Below are positions 7,325 to 15,886 of a stretch of DNA of 64,000 bases, one piece after another. Numbering within the stretch: position 1 is the first letter of the stretch; each line of letters begins with the position of its first letter. This DNA is from Fredinandcohnia aciditolerans (GTDB lineage: Bacteria > Bacillota > Bacilli > Bacillales > Bacillaceae_L). The notes beneath the pieces were generated by a model. The model searched no databases. It saw nothing but the letters and a program-made list of their open reading frames with translations, and was not told where the DNA came from. The translations under genes and the position numbers were made by a program. The DNA is taken from assembly GCA_003640645.1 (NCBI GenBank), contig QGHH01000002.1:360180-424179 (forward strand), in the 5' to 3' direction.

Positions 7325-9309
7325 ATGAGAATTAATCATAATATTGCAGCGTTAAATACTTATCGTCAGTTAAACACTGCTGCAGGCGCTCAATCAAAAT
7401 CAATGGAGAAATTAGCTTCAGGTCTTCGTATTAACAAAGCTGGGGATGATGCTGCAGGTCTAGCAATCTCTGAAAAAATGCGCGGACAAATTCGTGGGTT
7501 AGATATGGCTTCTAAGAATGCACAAGATGGTATATCTTTGCTTTCAACTGCAGAAGGTGCATTAAATGAAACTCATGACATTCTTCAACGTATGCGAGAA
7601 TTATCTACACAAGCAGCAAATGACACGAATACAGCAGAAGACCGTGGGGCAATTCAAGAAGAGATTACACAGTTAACTACTGAAATCGATAGAATTGCAA
7701 ATAATACTGAATTTAATACAAAAAACCTCCTAGACGGCTCATTCTCAGGATCATTTCAAATTGGTTCAAATTCAGGTCAAAAAATGGATTTATCAATAGG
7801 AGCTATGACTTCAAACGCATTAGGTTTAAGTGGTGGAGTGGAGCTTACTAAAGCACTTGATGCAGATGCGGCAAAACTGAGTGAAGGTACTTATACAGTA
7901 GATGGAACTAACATTAAAAGTGCAGCTGGTGACGTAGTAGGAACTGTAGTTTTAGCTACTGGTGTAATAACTTTAGGTGATACAGCTGGGACAGAAATTG
8001 ATCTAGGTCATGCAATAACAGATAAATCTTCTATTAAAATGGATTCAACTGGTGCAACTGTTACTCTTGCTAAAGGTACTGGAGTGGATGTTGGTAAATT
8101 AGCAGCAGGTAATTATAAAGTTTCTGGAACAAACTTACTAAATGGTGATCAATTAGTAGGTACACTAGCAGGAACAACATTAACAAAAGCTGATGGTAGT
8201 GGAACAGTTGATATGACCCAATTTGGTTTAATTGCTGGCGATTTAGCTAATTCTAAAACGTTTACTATTAAAGGCGTTGACGTATCTACTGCAGCAAATG
8301 CCTCAGGTTCTTTAGATACAATTGATGCTGCAATTAAATCAGTATCAGAACAGCGTTCTAAGTTAGGTGCAACTCAAAATCGTCTAGAACATACAATTAA
8401 TAATCTAGGAACATCTTCTGAAAACTTAACTGCTGCGGAATCTCGTATCCGTGACGTAGATTATGCTTTAGCTGCCTAGGCAGTAACAAGCACAGTCGTC
8501 CTAGCTGGAAACGGCTAGTGATTATTATCGGGTGAATTGCTGGAAAACCCTTAGAGCTTTTCTAACCACAACGAAGTTGGAAACAACAAGCGTGACGGTT
8601 TGAAAAAGGAAAAGATTGGGCAATCAGCAGCCAAGCTCCTGTCTCGAAAGAGTGGAGAAGGTTCAACGACTAGGATAAACCATCTAAGGCGAAAAGCTAT
8701 GATGATGAAATCCATAGGTGAAACAATGTACATCAGCATTGTGAATCCGTAGTGCCCGACCCCTACTAGATTGCTAGAGGGTGAAGATATAGTCTAGTCA
8801 TTTGTGAAAGCAAATGTTCGCACGATGGCGAAAGAAATGATGAACCAAACTAAGAATTCTATTCTTTCTCAAGCAGCACAAGCAATGTTGGCTCAATCTA
8901 ATCAAATGCCTCAAGGAGTATTACAACTCTTGAGATAATGATTGAAGGGCGTCTAGCTTGGTAACGAGCTAGAGTATAACTGGGTGAATTGCTGGAACTT
9001 CCTAAAGCCTCATCAACCACAACGTAACTGGAAACGGTAAACGTGAAGGTGTGAAAATGATGTAGATGAAACAATGGATAATCAGCAGCCAAGCTCCTGT
9101 GAGGAAACTCTGGAGAAGGTTCAACGACTAGGGAAAACGGTCTAAGGCGAGAGCTATGACTATGGATCTCGTAGGGCAGCAAATGCTGTTCGAAGTGCCC
9201 AGCTCCATAAAGATTATGGATGAAGATATAGTCTATTCTGTCATCGAAAGATACAGTCGCAAAGCAAGCGAACCAACAACCACAAGGAGTTCTACAACTT
9301 CTTCGTTAA
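7325..9309 (+). CDS. hag: Flagellin Hag, gene split by two group I introns
   Basis: Filament subunit. Proposed exons are 7325-8461, 8825-8893 and 9265-9309, giving 416 residues. Exon 1 starts MRINHNIAALNTYRQLN, carries the conserved N-terminal D0/D1 region, a variable centre (about residues 175-325) and most of the C-terminal D1, ending SRIRDVD. Exon 2 supplies MAKEMMNQTKNSILSQ and onward to MLA. Exon 3 supplies QANQQPQGVLQLLR. Without splicing, translation would stop at 8479 after DVDYALAA and lack the last D0 helix. Each junction has T before and G at the end of the intron, as group I splicing requires. For intron 2 an alternative (8900-9270) also fits and would change one residue. Confidence 0.9.
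8462..8824 (+). ncRNA. Group I intron 1 in hag (self-splicing, no ORF)
   Basis: 363 bases. The conserved core elements occur in order: P (GAATTGCTGGAAA, about 8534), Q (AATCAGCAGCCAAGCT, about 8622), R (GTTCAACGACTAGG, 8661-8674) and S (AAGATATAGTC, 8783-8793). A P2-like stem CTAGC/GCTAG is near 8501-8518. The 3' end is a stem CATTTG/CAAATG, then TTCGCACG with the terminal G at 8824. Exon joining restores DVD-MAKEMM. Group I introns in flagellin genes are known from Geobacillus. Confidence 0.9.
8894..8938 (+). other. Intron-encoded duplicate of the flagellin C-terminal tail
   Basis: Read in frame from exon 2 into intron 2, the first 15 codons give QSNQMPQGVLQLLR and a stop. Exon 3 gives QANQQPQGVLQLLR and a stop. 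Of nine codons that differ, seven are synonymous and two change the residue. The copies therefore differ in DNA but encode nearly the same tail, so a transcript that keeps intron 2 still makes a full-length flagellin. Confidence 0.85.
8894..9264 (+). ncRNA. Group I intron 2 in hag (self-splicing, no ORF)
   Basis: 371 bases and clearly related to intron 1: P (GAATTGCTGGAA, 8986), Q (AATCAGCAGCCAAGCT, 9080), R (GTTCAACGACTAGG, 9119) and S (AAGATATAGTC, 9223). The P2-like stem TCTAGCT/AGCTAGA is near 8952. The 3' end follows a CTGTCAT/ATACAG stem with TCGCAAAG, aligned with the end of intron 1, placing the last G at 9264. The first 45 bases encode a copy of the flagellin C-terminus followed by TAA. 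Confidence 0.87.
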
Positions 9310-9320
9310 TAAATTTTCAT

Positions 9321-9355
9321 TAAAGATGGCTACCATTAAAGGCGGCCATCTTTTC
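9321..9355 (+). terminator. Terminator between hag and the endonuclease gene
   Basis: AAGATGG and CCATCTT flank a loop of about 16 bases, followed by TTTTC. The sequence is nearly symmetrical, so it can act for hag and for the convergent endonuclease gene, whose last codons lie inside it. Confidence 0.7.
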
Positions 9356-10190
9356 TTAATTCTTTTAATTTGTAAACTATTGACCAATAAGATCTATTTA
9401 AACATTCTGCTATACCCCTGTCTTTTTCTCCATTCAATTTCAGCTGAACTATTTTTTGAATTTCAGTTTCTGTATAATTCTTATTCCTATCACTATTGGA
9501 GGAAAGAACTTTATAACCTGGATATTTTTTTTGATAGATTTCTGTTTCTTGTTGAAGCCGCCACTCCCAGTTAGTTTTATAGTACATACTTTGGCAAGTA
9601 GCGGTGATTGGGGATATTCTTTTTAGAAAATCGTATGTAATATCTGTTGAAGTGAACCTTAAGATGTGGCCATATCCATCTCCGCGTTTGTTAATTGAAA
9701 ATTTTATTTGAAAGGTTTTTTGAATATGATTATTAAGTATTTGTAATTGGTCAAGTTGAAAGTTTTGCAAATACAGAAATACATTTGGAGTTAAATATAT
9801 AATCTTTTTATTGTGGTTTATTCTTGAGGTAATTGAGAGAGTTCCATCGTCCATGTAAATAATAGCTAAAAAGTGTAAAAGTGTACACTTAGATAATAAT
9901 TCAATTGGTATAACTTTTTCTCCAGAAGGATTGTAGAAATGCGGATATAATTCAGTAAATAGAGGCAGTGATTTTGACCTTAATGTATTGCTCTTAGGTG
10001 TGATGTACAATAAATCAGGAATATATGACATCTTCCATTTTCGATAGTCTATTTGTTTGATACCAAAATGTTCACGGTAACTATTATTTTTACTTCTGGA
10101 GCCTTTATACAACTTTGTTATTTCACCATCTCCAATAATACTTCCAATTAGTACATTTTGTTGAATATCTGTAAGATTGTAAAAATCCAT
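9336..10190 (-). CDS. LAGLIDADG homing endonuclease with C-terminal HTH
   Basis: 284 residues. Two LAGLIDADG-like helices are visible: LIGSIIGDGEI (residues 14-24) and FLAIIYMDDGTL (about 108-119), each with the acidic catalytic residue. The region 60-210 fits the LAGLIDADG_2 fold of intron or free-standing endonucleases. The end (about 238-284) looks like a helix-turn-helix DNA-binding tail (DRGIAECLNRSYWSIVYKL). It is not inside either intron but stands alone, convergent to hag, between hag and flaG. GGGAGGGG precedes its ATG and it has its own promoter. By analogy it may cut intronless hag alleles and mobilise the adjacent introns. Confidence 0.85.
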   Translation of the reverse strand: MDFYNLTDIQQNVLIGSIIGDGEITKLYKGSRSKNNSYREHFGIKQIDYRKWKMSYIPDLLYITPKSNTLRSKSLPLFTELYPHFYNPSGEKVIPIELLSKCTLLHFLAIIYMDDGTLSITSRINHNKKIIYLTPNVFLYLQNFQLDQLQILNNHIQKTFQIKFSINKRGDGYGHILRFTSTDITYDFLKRISPITATCQSMYYKTNWEWRLQQETEIYQKKYPGYKVLSSNSDRNKNYTETEIQKIVQLKLNGEKDRGIAECLNRSYWSIVYKLKELRKDGRL

Positions 10191-10204
10191 CGTATCCCCT
10201 CCCT

Positions 10205-10245
10205 GTACATATTATACCAAACGTACGTTCCTTGTATAAGAGGTA
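10205..10245 (-). promoter_or_regulatory. Promoter of the homing endonuclease gene
   Basis: On the minus strand TGGTATAAT gives a perfect -10 box about 25 bases before the start codon. Upstream TATACA is a weak -35 candidate. This is a SigA-type promoter, so expression is independent of the flagellar SigD programme. Confidence 0.5.
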
Positions 10246-10278
10246 AATTAAAATAATGTAGAACATAATGAAGTTAGC

Positions 10279-10305
10279 TTAATATTTTTTTTATCATACC
10301 GATAT
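10279..10305 (+). promoter_or_regulatory. SigD-type promoter of flaG-fliD-fliS-fliT
   Basis: ACCGATAT matches the sigma-D -10 box (consensus GCCGATAT). The -35 is weak (TTAA/TAAT at about 10279). It lies just before the flaG ribosome site region and matches the expected control of this operon. Confidence 0.6.
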
Positions 10306-10341
10306 TACTAATAAAGGCCCGTTCGTTTAGGAGGAAATTAC

Positions 10342-10704
10342 ATGTCAATCGATAAAATCTCTTCTAGCACAACGATGAACTTCAACACTGACTATTCTCA
10401 ATCTAAAAGATCAAATGAATCTGAATTCAAAGGGGCTACCCTGAGTGACACGGAACCAACCCTTTCGTCTAAGAATAACTCAAAAGATAATGTCCAACAG
10501 GTCATTGATAGCCTTAATAAATTTTTAGAACCAAATAATACTTCCTTGAAGTTTGAGCTTCATGAGCAATTAAACGAATACTATGTAACCATTGTGAACA
10601 ACGATACACATGAAGTCGTACGTGAAATCCCTTCTAAGAAAATACTAGATATTTATGCTGCAATGACTGAATTTCTTGGTTTTGTGGTAGATAAAAAGAT
10701 TTAA
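10342..10704 (+). CDS. flaG: FlaG protein
   Basis: A 120-residue member of the FlaG family (YvyC in Bacillus subtilis), linked to control of filament length. The N-terminal 50 residues are Ser/Asn-rich and unstructured. The C-terminal 70 carry the conserved core (LKFELHEQLNEYYVTIVN, then VVREIPSKKILDIYAAM). AGGAGG lies upstream of the ATG. fliD follows 15 bases later. Confidence 0.92.
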   Translation: MSIDKISSSTTMNFNTDYSQSKRSNESEFKGATLSDTEPTLSSKNNSKDNVQQVIDSLNKFLEPNNTSLKFELHEQLNEYYVTIVNNDTHEVVREIPSKKILDIYAAMTEFLGFVVDKKI

Positions 10705-10719
10705 AGGTGGTGTGCACCC

Positions 10720-12294
10720 ATGAATATGAGAATTGGCGGATTGGCAAGTGGAATGGATATTGATCAGATTGTTACTGATTTAATGAAGGCTGAGCGTATT
10801 CCGTTAAACAAGCTCAATCAACAAAAACAAATCTATGAGTGGCAACGTGATCAATATCGCGATATGAATAAATTGTTGGCAGAACTGGATACGTTGGCAT
10901 TTGATATGACATTGCAACGAACCTATCAAACGAAAACAGCAACTAGTTCGAATCCAAGTGCTGTAACAGCAACTGCAAGTACTGCAGCATCGAATGGTAA
11001 TTATAAAATTAAAGTAGACCAGCTAGCAACAGCCGCAACACGAGTTAGTCAAACTGGGATTTCTGCCGCTGGTACAAAAATTGACCCAAATAAGGCATTA
11101 AATACACAATCCTTTGCAGGCGGTAATGATTTTAGCGATTTTACAATCGTCACATATAATGAGGATGGTACAAGAAAAACACCTGTAACGTTTCAAATAG
11201 ATCCAAGTAAAGATACACTTAATTCAGTATTAAAAAAGATTACAGATTCCGATTTAGGTGTGCGTGCATTCTATGATAGTACCTCTGATAAGGTGGTCCT
11301 TGAACGTACAGTTACTGGTGATTTTAATAAAACAGAAGATAATACCGAATTTTTAGGAGCAGAGATTGGGTACAACGGTACTACGGCCAGCTTCTTAGCG
11401 AATACATTACAAATAAAAGCGGGTAATCAGGATCCTGTAACTGGTAATTGGACAAAAAATGAAACTGGCGGTACCAATGCGAAATTCACCTATAATGGTG
11501 TCTTGACAGTTGAGCCAACTAAAAATGAATATACAATAAACGACCTTACATTGAAATTCAATGCAGTTACTACTGGCGAAGAGACGATTTCAGTTTCTCA
11601 AAATACCGAAGATGCCTTCGATAAAATCGTTAAATTCGTTGAAAAGTACAATGAAGTCATTGAAAAAATTAATAGTAAACTCGGTGAAACTCGTTACCGT
11701 GATTATTATCCGTTATCCGATGAAGAACGTGAAGGAATGAGCGATAAGCAAGCTGAAAAATGGGACGAGATGGCTCAAAGTGGCTTATTGAGAAACGATT
11801 CTATTTTATCCAGTGGCCTTAATCAAATGCGGATGGATTTTTATTCACCTATCTCTGGCCTTAAAGAAGGATTTAGTCAATTAGCTGAGATTGGCATTAA
11901 AACTTCATCTAACTATTTGGATAGAGGAAAGTTACTGATCGACAATCCTGATAAATTGAAGCAAAAGCTGGCAGAGGATCCAAATGCAATTTATAAGATG
12001 TTTTCTGCTGAAGGGACCGCCTATGAAGATAAAGGGATTGCTAGACGCCTAAGAGCTTCGATTAAAGGAACGATTACAAATATTGAATCTAAGGCAGGGA
12101 AATCTACCATGACAAACCAGCAGTTTACGATTGGTAGAAATTTAACAAATATTGATAGCCAAATCGACCGATTCGAAGACCGCCTCATGCAAATTGAAGA
12201 TCGCTACTGGCGTCAATTTACAGCGATGGAAAAGGCAATTCAACGTGCGAATCAACAATCCGCATACCTCATGCAGAACTTTTTCAGTGGATAA
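10720..12294 (+). CDS. fliD: Flagellar filament cap FliD
   Basis: Hook-associated protein 2, the cap under which flagellin polymerises. The product of 524 residues starts MNMRIGGLASGMDIDQIV, the canonical FliD N-terminus, and ends in a coiled coil (SQIDRFEDRLMQIEDRYW) followed by QSAYLMQNFF. FliD_N and FliD_C regions are about residues 5-100 and 255-500. RBS AAAGGTGG. Confidence 0.95.
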   Translation: MNMRIGGLASGMDIDQIVTDLMKAERIPLNKLNQQKQIYEWQRDQYRDMNKLLAELDTLAFDMTLQRTYQTKTATSSNPSAVTATASTAASNGNYKIKVDQLATAATRVSQTGISAAGTKIDPNKALNTQSFAGGNDFSDFTIVTYNEDGTRKTPVTFQIDPSKDTLNSVLKKITDSDLGVRAFYDSTSDKVVLERTVTGDFNKTEDNTEFLGAEIGYNGTTASFLANTLQIKAGNQDPVTGNWTKNETGGTNAKFTYNGVLTVEPTKNEYTINDLTLKFNAVTTGEETISVSQNTEDAFDKIVKFVEKYNEVIEKINSKLGETRYRDYYPLSDEEREGMSDKQAEKWDEMAQSGLLRNDSILSSGLNQMRMDFYSPISGLKEGFSQLAEIGIKTSSNYLDRGKLLIDNPDKLKQKLAEDPNAIYKMFSAEGTAYEDKGIARRLRASIKGTITNIESKAGKSTMTNQQFTIGRNLTNIDSQIDRFEDRLMQIEDRYWRQFTAMEKAIQRANQQSAYLMQNFFSG

Positions 12295-12349
12295 TAAAGT
12301 GAAACTTCATCAGTGAGGGTGATTTTCAACCCAGACAGATTATTAGTTT

Positions 12350-12421
12350 TATGGGCAGTTATTTCCCACTACTCATCCTTATTGGATCACAAAATTTTGA
12401 GGTGGGGGATATACTGCCCGT
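12350..12421 (+). other. Long inverted repeat in the fliS leader
   Basis: ATGGGCAGT and ACTGCCCGT pair, continuing with TTTCCCAC and GTGGGGGA, around a loop of about 28 bases. No T-run follows, so it is more likely a structured leader or transcript-stabilising element than a terminator. It fills most of the 155-base gap between fliD and fliS. Confidence 0.55.
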
Positions 12422-12449
12422 TAAGAGGGATAAAAGGAGTGTAACGTAA

Positions 12450-12851
12450 ATGGCAATTGGAAATCCGTATCAAGCATATCAATCAAACTCAGTTACGACT
12501 GCATCACCAGGTGAGCTTACGTTAATGCTCTACAATGGTTGTTTGAAATTCATTAAACTCGCACATAAAGCGATTGAAGAAAATAATATTGAAGCAAAAA
12601 ATACAAATTTGCAAAAGGCACAAAACATCATTCGTGAGTTCATGGTCACGTTAAACATGGATGTGGAAGTATCCAAAAACATGATGGCGATGTATGACTA
12701 TATGAATCGCCGCTTAATGGAAGTAAATCTTAAGAATGACCTTGAGATTTTGGCCGAGGTAGAGGGACTTGTAACAGAATTCCGTGACACATGGAAGGAA
12801 GTTATTCAACAGAATCGTCAACGTCAGCACGGTCAAGGTGGACAAATCTAG
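12450..12851 (+). CDS. fliS: Flagellin export chaperone FliS
   Basis: Binds the C-terminus of unexported flagellin. The 133-residue product shows MAIGNPYQAYQSNSVTTASP and LTLMLYNGCLKFIKLA, both hallmarks of FliS. AAAGGAGTG precedes the ATG. Its stop codon overlaps the GTG start of fliT. Confidence 0.96.
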   Translation: MAIGNPYQAYQSNSVTTASPGELTLMLYNGCLKFIKLAHKAIEENNIEAKNTNLQKAQNIIREFMVTLNMDVEVSKNMMAMYDYMNRRLMEVNLKNDLEILAEVEGLVTEFRDTWKEVIQQNRQRQHGQGGQI

Positions 12852-13201
12852 TGAATCCGGTAAATAGTCTGTACCGCATTACAAAGGAATTACACGGCAT
12901 CTTGTCTGAACCTGTTCCACAGGAAAAACGTGAGGAAGTAATTGAAAAAGTTTCGGCTCTCATTGATGAACGGGAGCAGCTAATACCAAAATTAAAACCC
13001 CCTTTCACCGAGGAAGAGCGGAAACTTGGTGCTGAAATTGTTCAACTGAATGTATTTATAGATAGTAAACTAGATCGACTAAAAAAAGAGATCCAAATGG
13101 ATATCGCCAATCAAAAAAAGCGAAAAGTGACCACAACCAAATACGTCAATCCTTATCAATCGGCACCTTCTGACGGAATGTTTTTTGATAAGAAAAAGTA
13201 G
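12851..13201 (+). CDS. fliT: FliT-like flagellar protein
   Basis: 116 residues, starting at GTG that shares its first G with the fliS stop TAG, a translational-coupling arrangement. Helical through residues 5-85, with EEREQLIPKL-type heptads as in FliT chaperones. The last 30 residues are basic and disordered. The assignment rests on position after fliS and on the helical pattern. FliT sequences diverge strongly. Confidence 0.75.
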   Translation: MNPVNSLYRITKELHGILSEPVPQEKREEVIEKVSALIDEREQLIPKLKPPFTEEERKLGAEIVQLNVFIDSKLDRLKKEIQMDIANQKKRKVTTTKYVNPYQSAPSDGMFFDKKK

Positions 13202-13207
13202 AATTAG

Positions 13208-13236
13208 CGCCATCTGAGAAAGATGGCATTTTTTAT
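13208..13236 (+). terminator. Intrinsic terminator after fliT
   Basis: GCCATCT, five-base loop, AGATGGC, then ATTTTTTATT. It ends the flaG-fliD-fliS-fliT operon. Confidence 0.9.
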
Positions 13237-13688
13237 TTGCCTCAAATCCCCATATTCCTCCCACATTTTGGACATACTACTACTGAAGAATTCTTCAAGC
13301 AATCCCATCTAAGATTCCACACAAGTTACATTCATAACTCACCTTAGACATGCATATATTTTTACACCTACACATAATGTTTACAAATTTACATTGCTAG
13401 CAGGAAAAAAGGATATAGGGAGAACTTTATCCATTTTCTGGTGGGAAAAGGGGCCTGTCCCTGTGACCCATCCCTGACCCATGGGCTTACTTTTGTGTGT
13501 AAATATTGTTTACAATTTCACAATTTCTTCATATTTAATTTACAAAAAAGCAGGAATTGGGGAGGGGTGTGTAGAATTAGTTAATATAACCTTAATTTAA
13601 AAAGGGTTATATTGTTACACAGGTTGGTTACCCTAAAAAGGGTCTTGGCTGTGTCCAATGCATTAGAGTTAAAAGGAGGAGTTCATGT
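13237..13688 (+). other. Intergenic region before hpf
   Basis: About 450 bases without a gene. A degenerate copy of the GGGACA/TGTCCC palindromic element occurs around 13440-13495. A hairpin AATATAACC/GGGTTATATT is at about 13578-13611, followed by GGTTACCC/AGGGTC. The ribosome site AAAGGAGGAG is just before hpf. The hpf gene in Bacillus is controlled by stress and sporulation sigma factors, but I cannot call those promoters with confidence here. Confidence 0.4.
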
Positions 13689-14246
13689 ATGAATTACAAC
13701 GTTCGTGGTGAAAACATTGAGGTAACTCCAGCATTGCGAGAGTATGTTGAGAAAAAGGTAGGAAAGCTTGAACGCTATTTCGATGGCACTCCAGATGCAA
13801 AAGTAAATGTTAACTTAAAAGTAAATAATGCGAAGGACCATAAAATAGAGGTTACGATTCCGATGACACAGCTTGTGCTTCGTGCGGAGGAGTCTAATGA
13901 GGATATGTACGCAGCGATTGACCTTGTGACTGATAAGCTTGAACGTCAAATCCGCAAGCATAAAACAAAAGTCAACCGTAAGCTTCGTGAGAAAGGCTCT
14001 ACTCGCACTCTGTTTGAGAATGGCGGGGCGGCTACTGCTACTGCGGTTCAAGATATCGAGGATGAAGATTACGAATTAGTTCGTACCAAGCGTTTTGATT
14101 TGAAACCGATGGATAGTGAAGAAGCGATTCTTCAAATGAATATGCTTGGCCACAATTTCTTTGTTTTCACAAATGCGGAAACCAATACAACCAATGTCGT
14201 GTATCGTCGTAAAGATGGTAAATATGGCATCATTGAACCTAACTAA
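13689..14246 (+). CDS. hpf: Ribosome hibernation promoting factor, long form
   Basis: 185-residue long HPF (YvyD), which dimerises 70S ribosomes into inactive 100S particles in stationary phase. The N-terminal domain (1-100) begins MNYNVRGENIEVTPALREYVE. A linker of about 30 residues leads to the C-terminal dimerisation domain (130-185) with RTKRFDLKPMDSEEAILQMN and a YRRKDGKYGLI-like end. Position before secA is conserved in Bacillus. Confidence 0.96.
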   Translation: MNYNVRGENIEVTPALREYVEKKVGKLERYFDGTPDAKVNVNLKVNNAKDHKIEVTIPMTQLVLRAEESNEDMYAAIDLVTDKLERQIRKHKTKVNRKLREKGSTRTLFENGGAATATAVQDIEDEDYELVRTKRFDLKPMDSEEAILQMNMLGHNFFVFTNAETNTTNVVYRRKDGKYGIIEPN

Positions 14247-14264
14247 TAAAACTAACTTACGAGT

Positions 14265-14296
14265 GCACAGTCTGAATTCAGACTGTGCCTCTTTTA
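14265..14296 (+). terminator. Intrinsic terminator after hpf
   Basis: GCACAGTCTGAA and TTCAGACTGTGC form a perfect palindromic stem followed by CTCTTTT. Confidence 0.9.
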
Positions 14297-14336
14297 TGTA
14301 GGCTGTGTTAAATGTCGATGTTGAACCTTATATTTT

Positions 14337-14650
14337 GTTGATTGGAGTGGAAGGTAAGATCCTCGAAAATGCTAGCATTTTCTTCGTGCGGTGTAGTTTC
14401 AAGGAAGCAAATTCAACGTCCTGCGGGAAAAGCGTGTCCAAGGGAGACCCCGCAGGAGCATAGCGACTTGTCCAGTTGCAGCGGCTAGAAACTCGAGAAA
14501 TTTCAACTCCTCCTTCAGAGGCAAAATACGCCTCTTTGTCGGAGTTTCCAATTTTCTCGTTTCTGTGCAAGCCGCCTCCACATTCGTTAAGGAGGCTTCC
14601 GGACCGCCCGCGGAAAGCGAGTACCTGCAGCGGAAATCAACACTATTAAT
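14337..14650. repeat. Dispersed Bacillaceae-type intergenic element with insertion
   Basis: Starts TTGATTGGAGTGGAAGG and ends GCAGCGGAAATCAACA, with GAGACCCCGCAGGAGC, CCGGACCGCCCGCGGAA and AGCGAG blocks inside. I recognise this layout from intergenic repeats common in Bacillaceae genomes. The ends are inverted (TTGATT.. and ..AATCAA). About 170 bases inside (GAAACTCGAGAAATTTC to the GCCTCCACATTC segment) look like an extra inserted hairpin unit. No coding potential is credible. Confidence 0.65.
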
Positions 14651-14787
14651 TAACAGAGCCTTTATGTAAAGGACATTCCTACCATACTAAAAAATAGGGT
14701 AAATCCCCCATGGCCAAATACTCCCACAACATTGATAATACAATTGAGGGATAACCCTTACTAAATGATTTTAAAGCAGGGATCTAG

Positions 14788-15855
14788 ATGACAACTATCC
14801 TACAACCTACTCTTTCAAATATAGCAATTATCTTATTTCTATATATGTGTATCAGTCTATTAGTATCCAACCGAAAATCCATTCACAAGTATTTGTTTTC
14901 AGCGAGTATTCTTATTCTTACCGCAACTTGTGTTATTTTTCTGTTCTATTTGCCGATCCGTTTTGAAGGCTATCAGTTCGATCTCCGCCTTGTGCCATTG
15001 GTGGTCTTTTCACTTTTACTGGGGTGGAAACATGCGATTCCTATCCTGATCATAACAGTTAGCTGGAGGCTTGGCATGGGTGGCGTGGGAGCTATGCCAG
15101 GTGTGGTATTTGGTATGGTATTACCTGTGTTGCTGGCTCTTCTTTTTCATAGAAAAGATCGAGTCATGCCAAAGCCGTATACCCTGTTCATTTTAATCAT
15201 AGCCAGCTGGCTTATCTCGGATGTCCCGATTATCTTTCTCGTACCAAATGGATTAGAGATTTTCAGTGAAATCCATCTTGTTCGGATGATTGCCCTACAG
15301 GTATCAGCATTTATCCTGTATTTTTTCATTAACCTACTGAATCGAGAAATAGAGTTGAAACGAAAGCTTCGATTTTATGCAGAACGTGATCCTCTTACAG
15401 GCCTATACAATATGCGCTATTTCGAAAGTCGCATTAAGAAAGTCTCAAGCCAACGTAAAAAATACATAGTAATGATTGATATCGATCATTTTAAAAAAGT
15501 CAATGACACATTCGGTCACTTAAATGGCGATTCTGTTTTGAAAGATGTTGCACAAACCTTGTATAAAAAAGTTTACCCCTATAAATCGTTACTTGGAAGA
15601 TATGGTGGGGAGGAATTTATTTTACTATTAGAGGCAGAATCAAAGGAAAAGCTGATGAATATCGTTTCTGACATTCGTAGCGGGATTGAATCAACACCGT
15701 TTTGGGCAGATAACAAAAAGCTATCTATTACTGTATCAATCGGTGTTTCCGAACTGAAAGACCCGGATCACCTTTATCAAGCCATTGAAAAAGCGGACAA
15801 CTCCTTATATGCGTCCAAGCAAAATGGCCGGAATCAAATCAATTATGCGATATAA
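14788..15855 (+). CDS. Diguanylate cyclase with 5TM sensor (5TMR-LYT/GGDEF)
   Basis: Synthesises cyclic di-GMP from two GTP. Residues 10-190 contain five or six membrane segments with the NxR..G-WRLGMGG pattern of the 5TM LytS/YhcK receptor domain. Residues 200-355 form the GGDEF domain: DPLTGLYNMRYFE at 203 and the active-site loop GRYGGEEFILLL near 271. The GGEEF form is catalytically competent. Its place beside the flagellar cluster suits a switch between motility and attachment, but the signal is unknown. RBS GCAGGGAT is modest. Confidence 0.9.
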   Translation: MTTILQPTLSNIAIILFLYMCISLLVSNRKSIHKYLFSASILILTATCVIFLFYLPIRFEGYQFDLRLVPLVVFSLLLGWKHAIPILIITVSWRLGMGGVGAMPGVVFGMVLPVLLALLFHRKDRVMPKPYTLFILIIASWLISDVPIIFLVPNGLEIFSEIHLVRMIALQVSAFILYFFINLLNREIELKRKLRFYAERDPLTGLYNMRYFESRIKKVSSQRKKYIVMIDIDHFKKVNDTFGHLNGDSVLKDVAQTLYKKVYPYKSLLGRYGGEEFILLLEAESKEKLMNIVSDIRSGIESTPFWADNKKLSITVSIGVSELKDPDHLYQAIEKADNSLYASKQNGRNQINYAI

Positions 15856-15886
15856 GTATCTCGTTAAGTGCGGGGTGCTTTTTTTG

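Noticed and set aside
8462-8479. Flagellin truly ending at DVDYALAA
   Set aside because: The missing C-terminal D0 residues occur in frame after a clear group I intron, and flagellin without them would not assemble.
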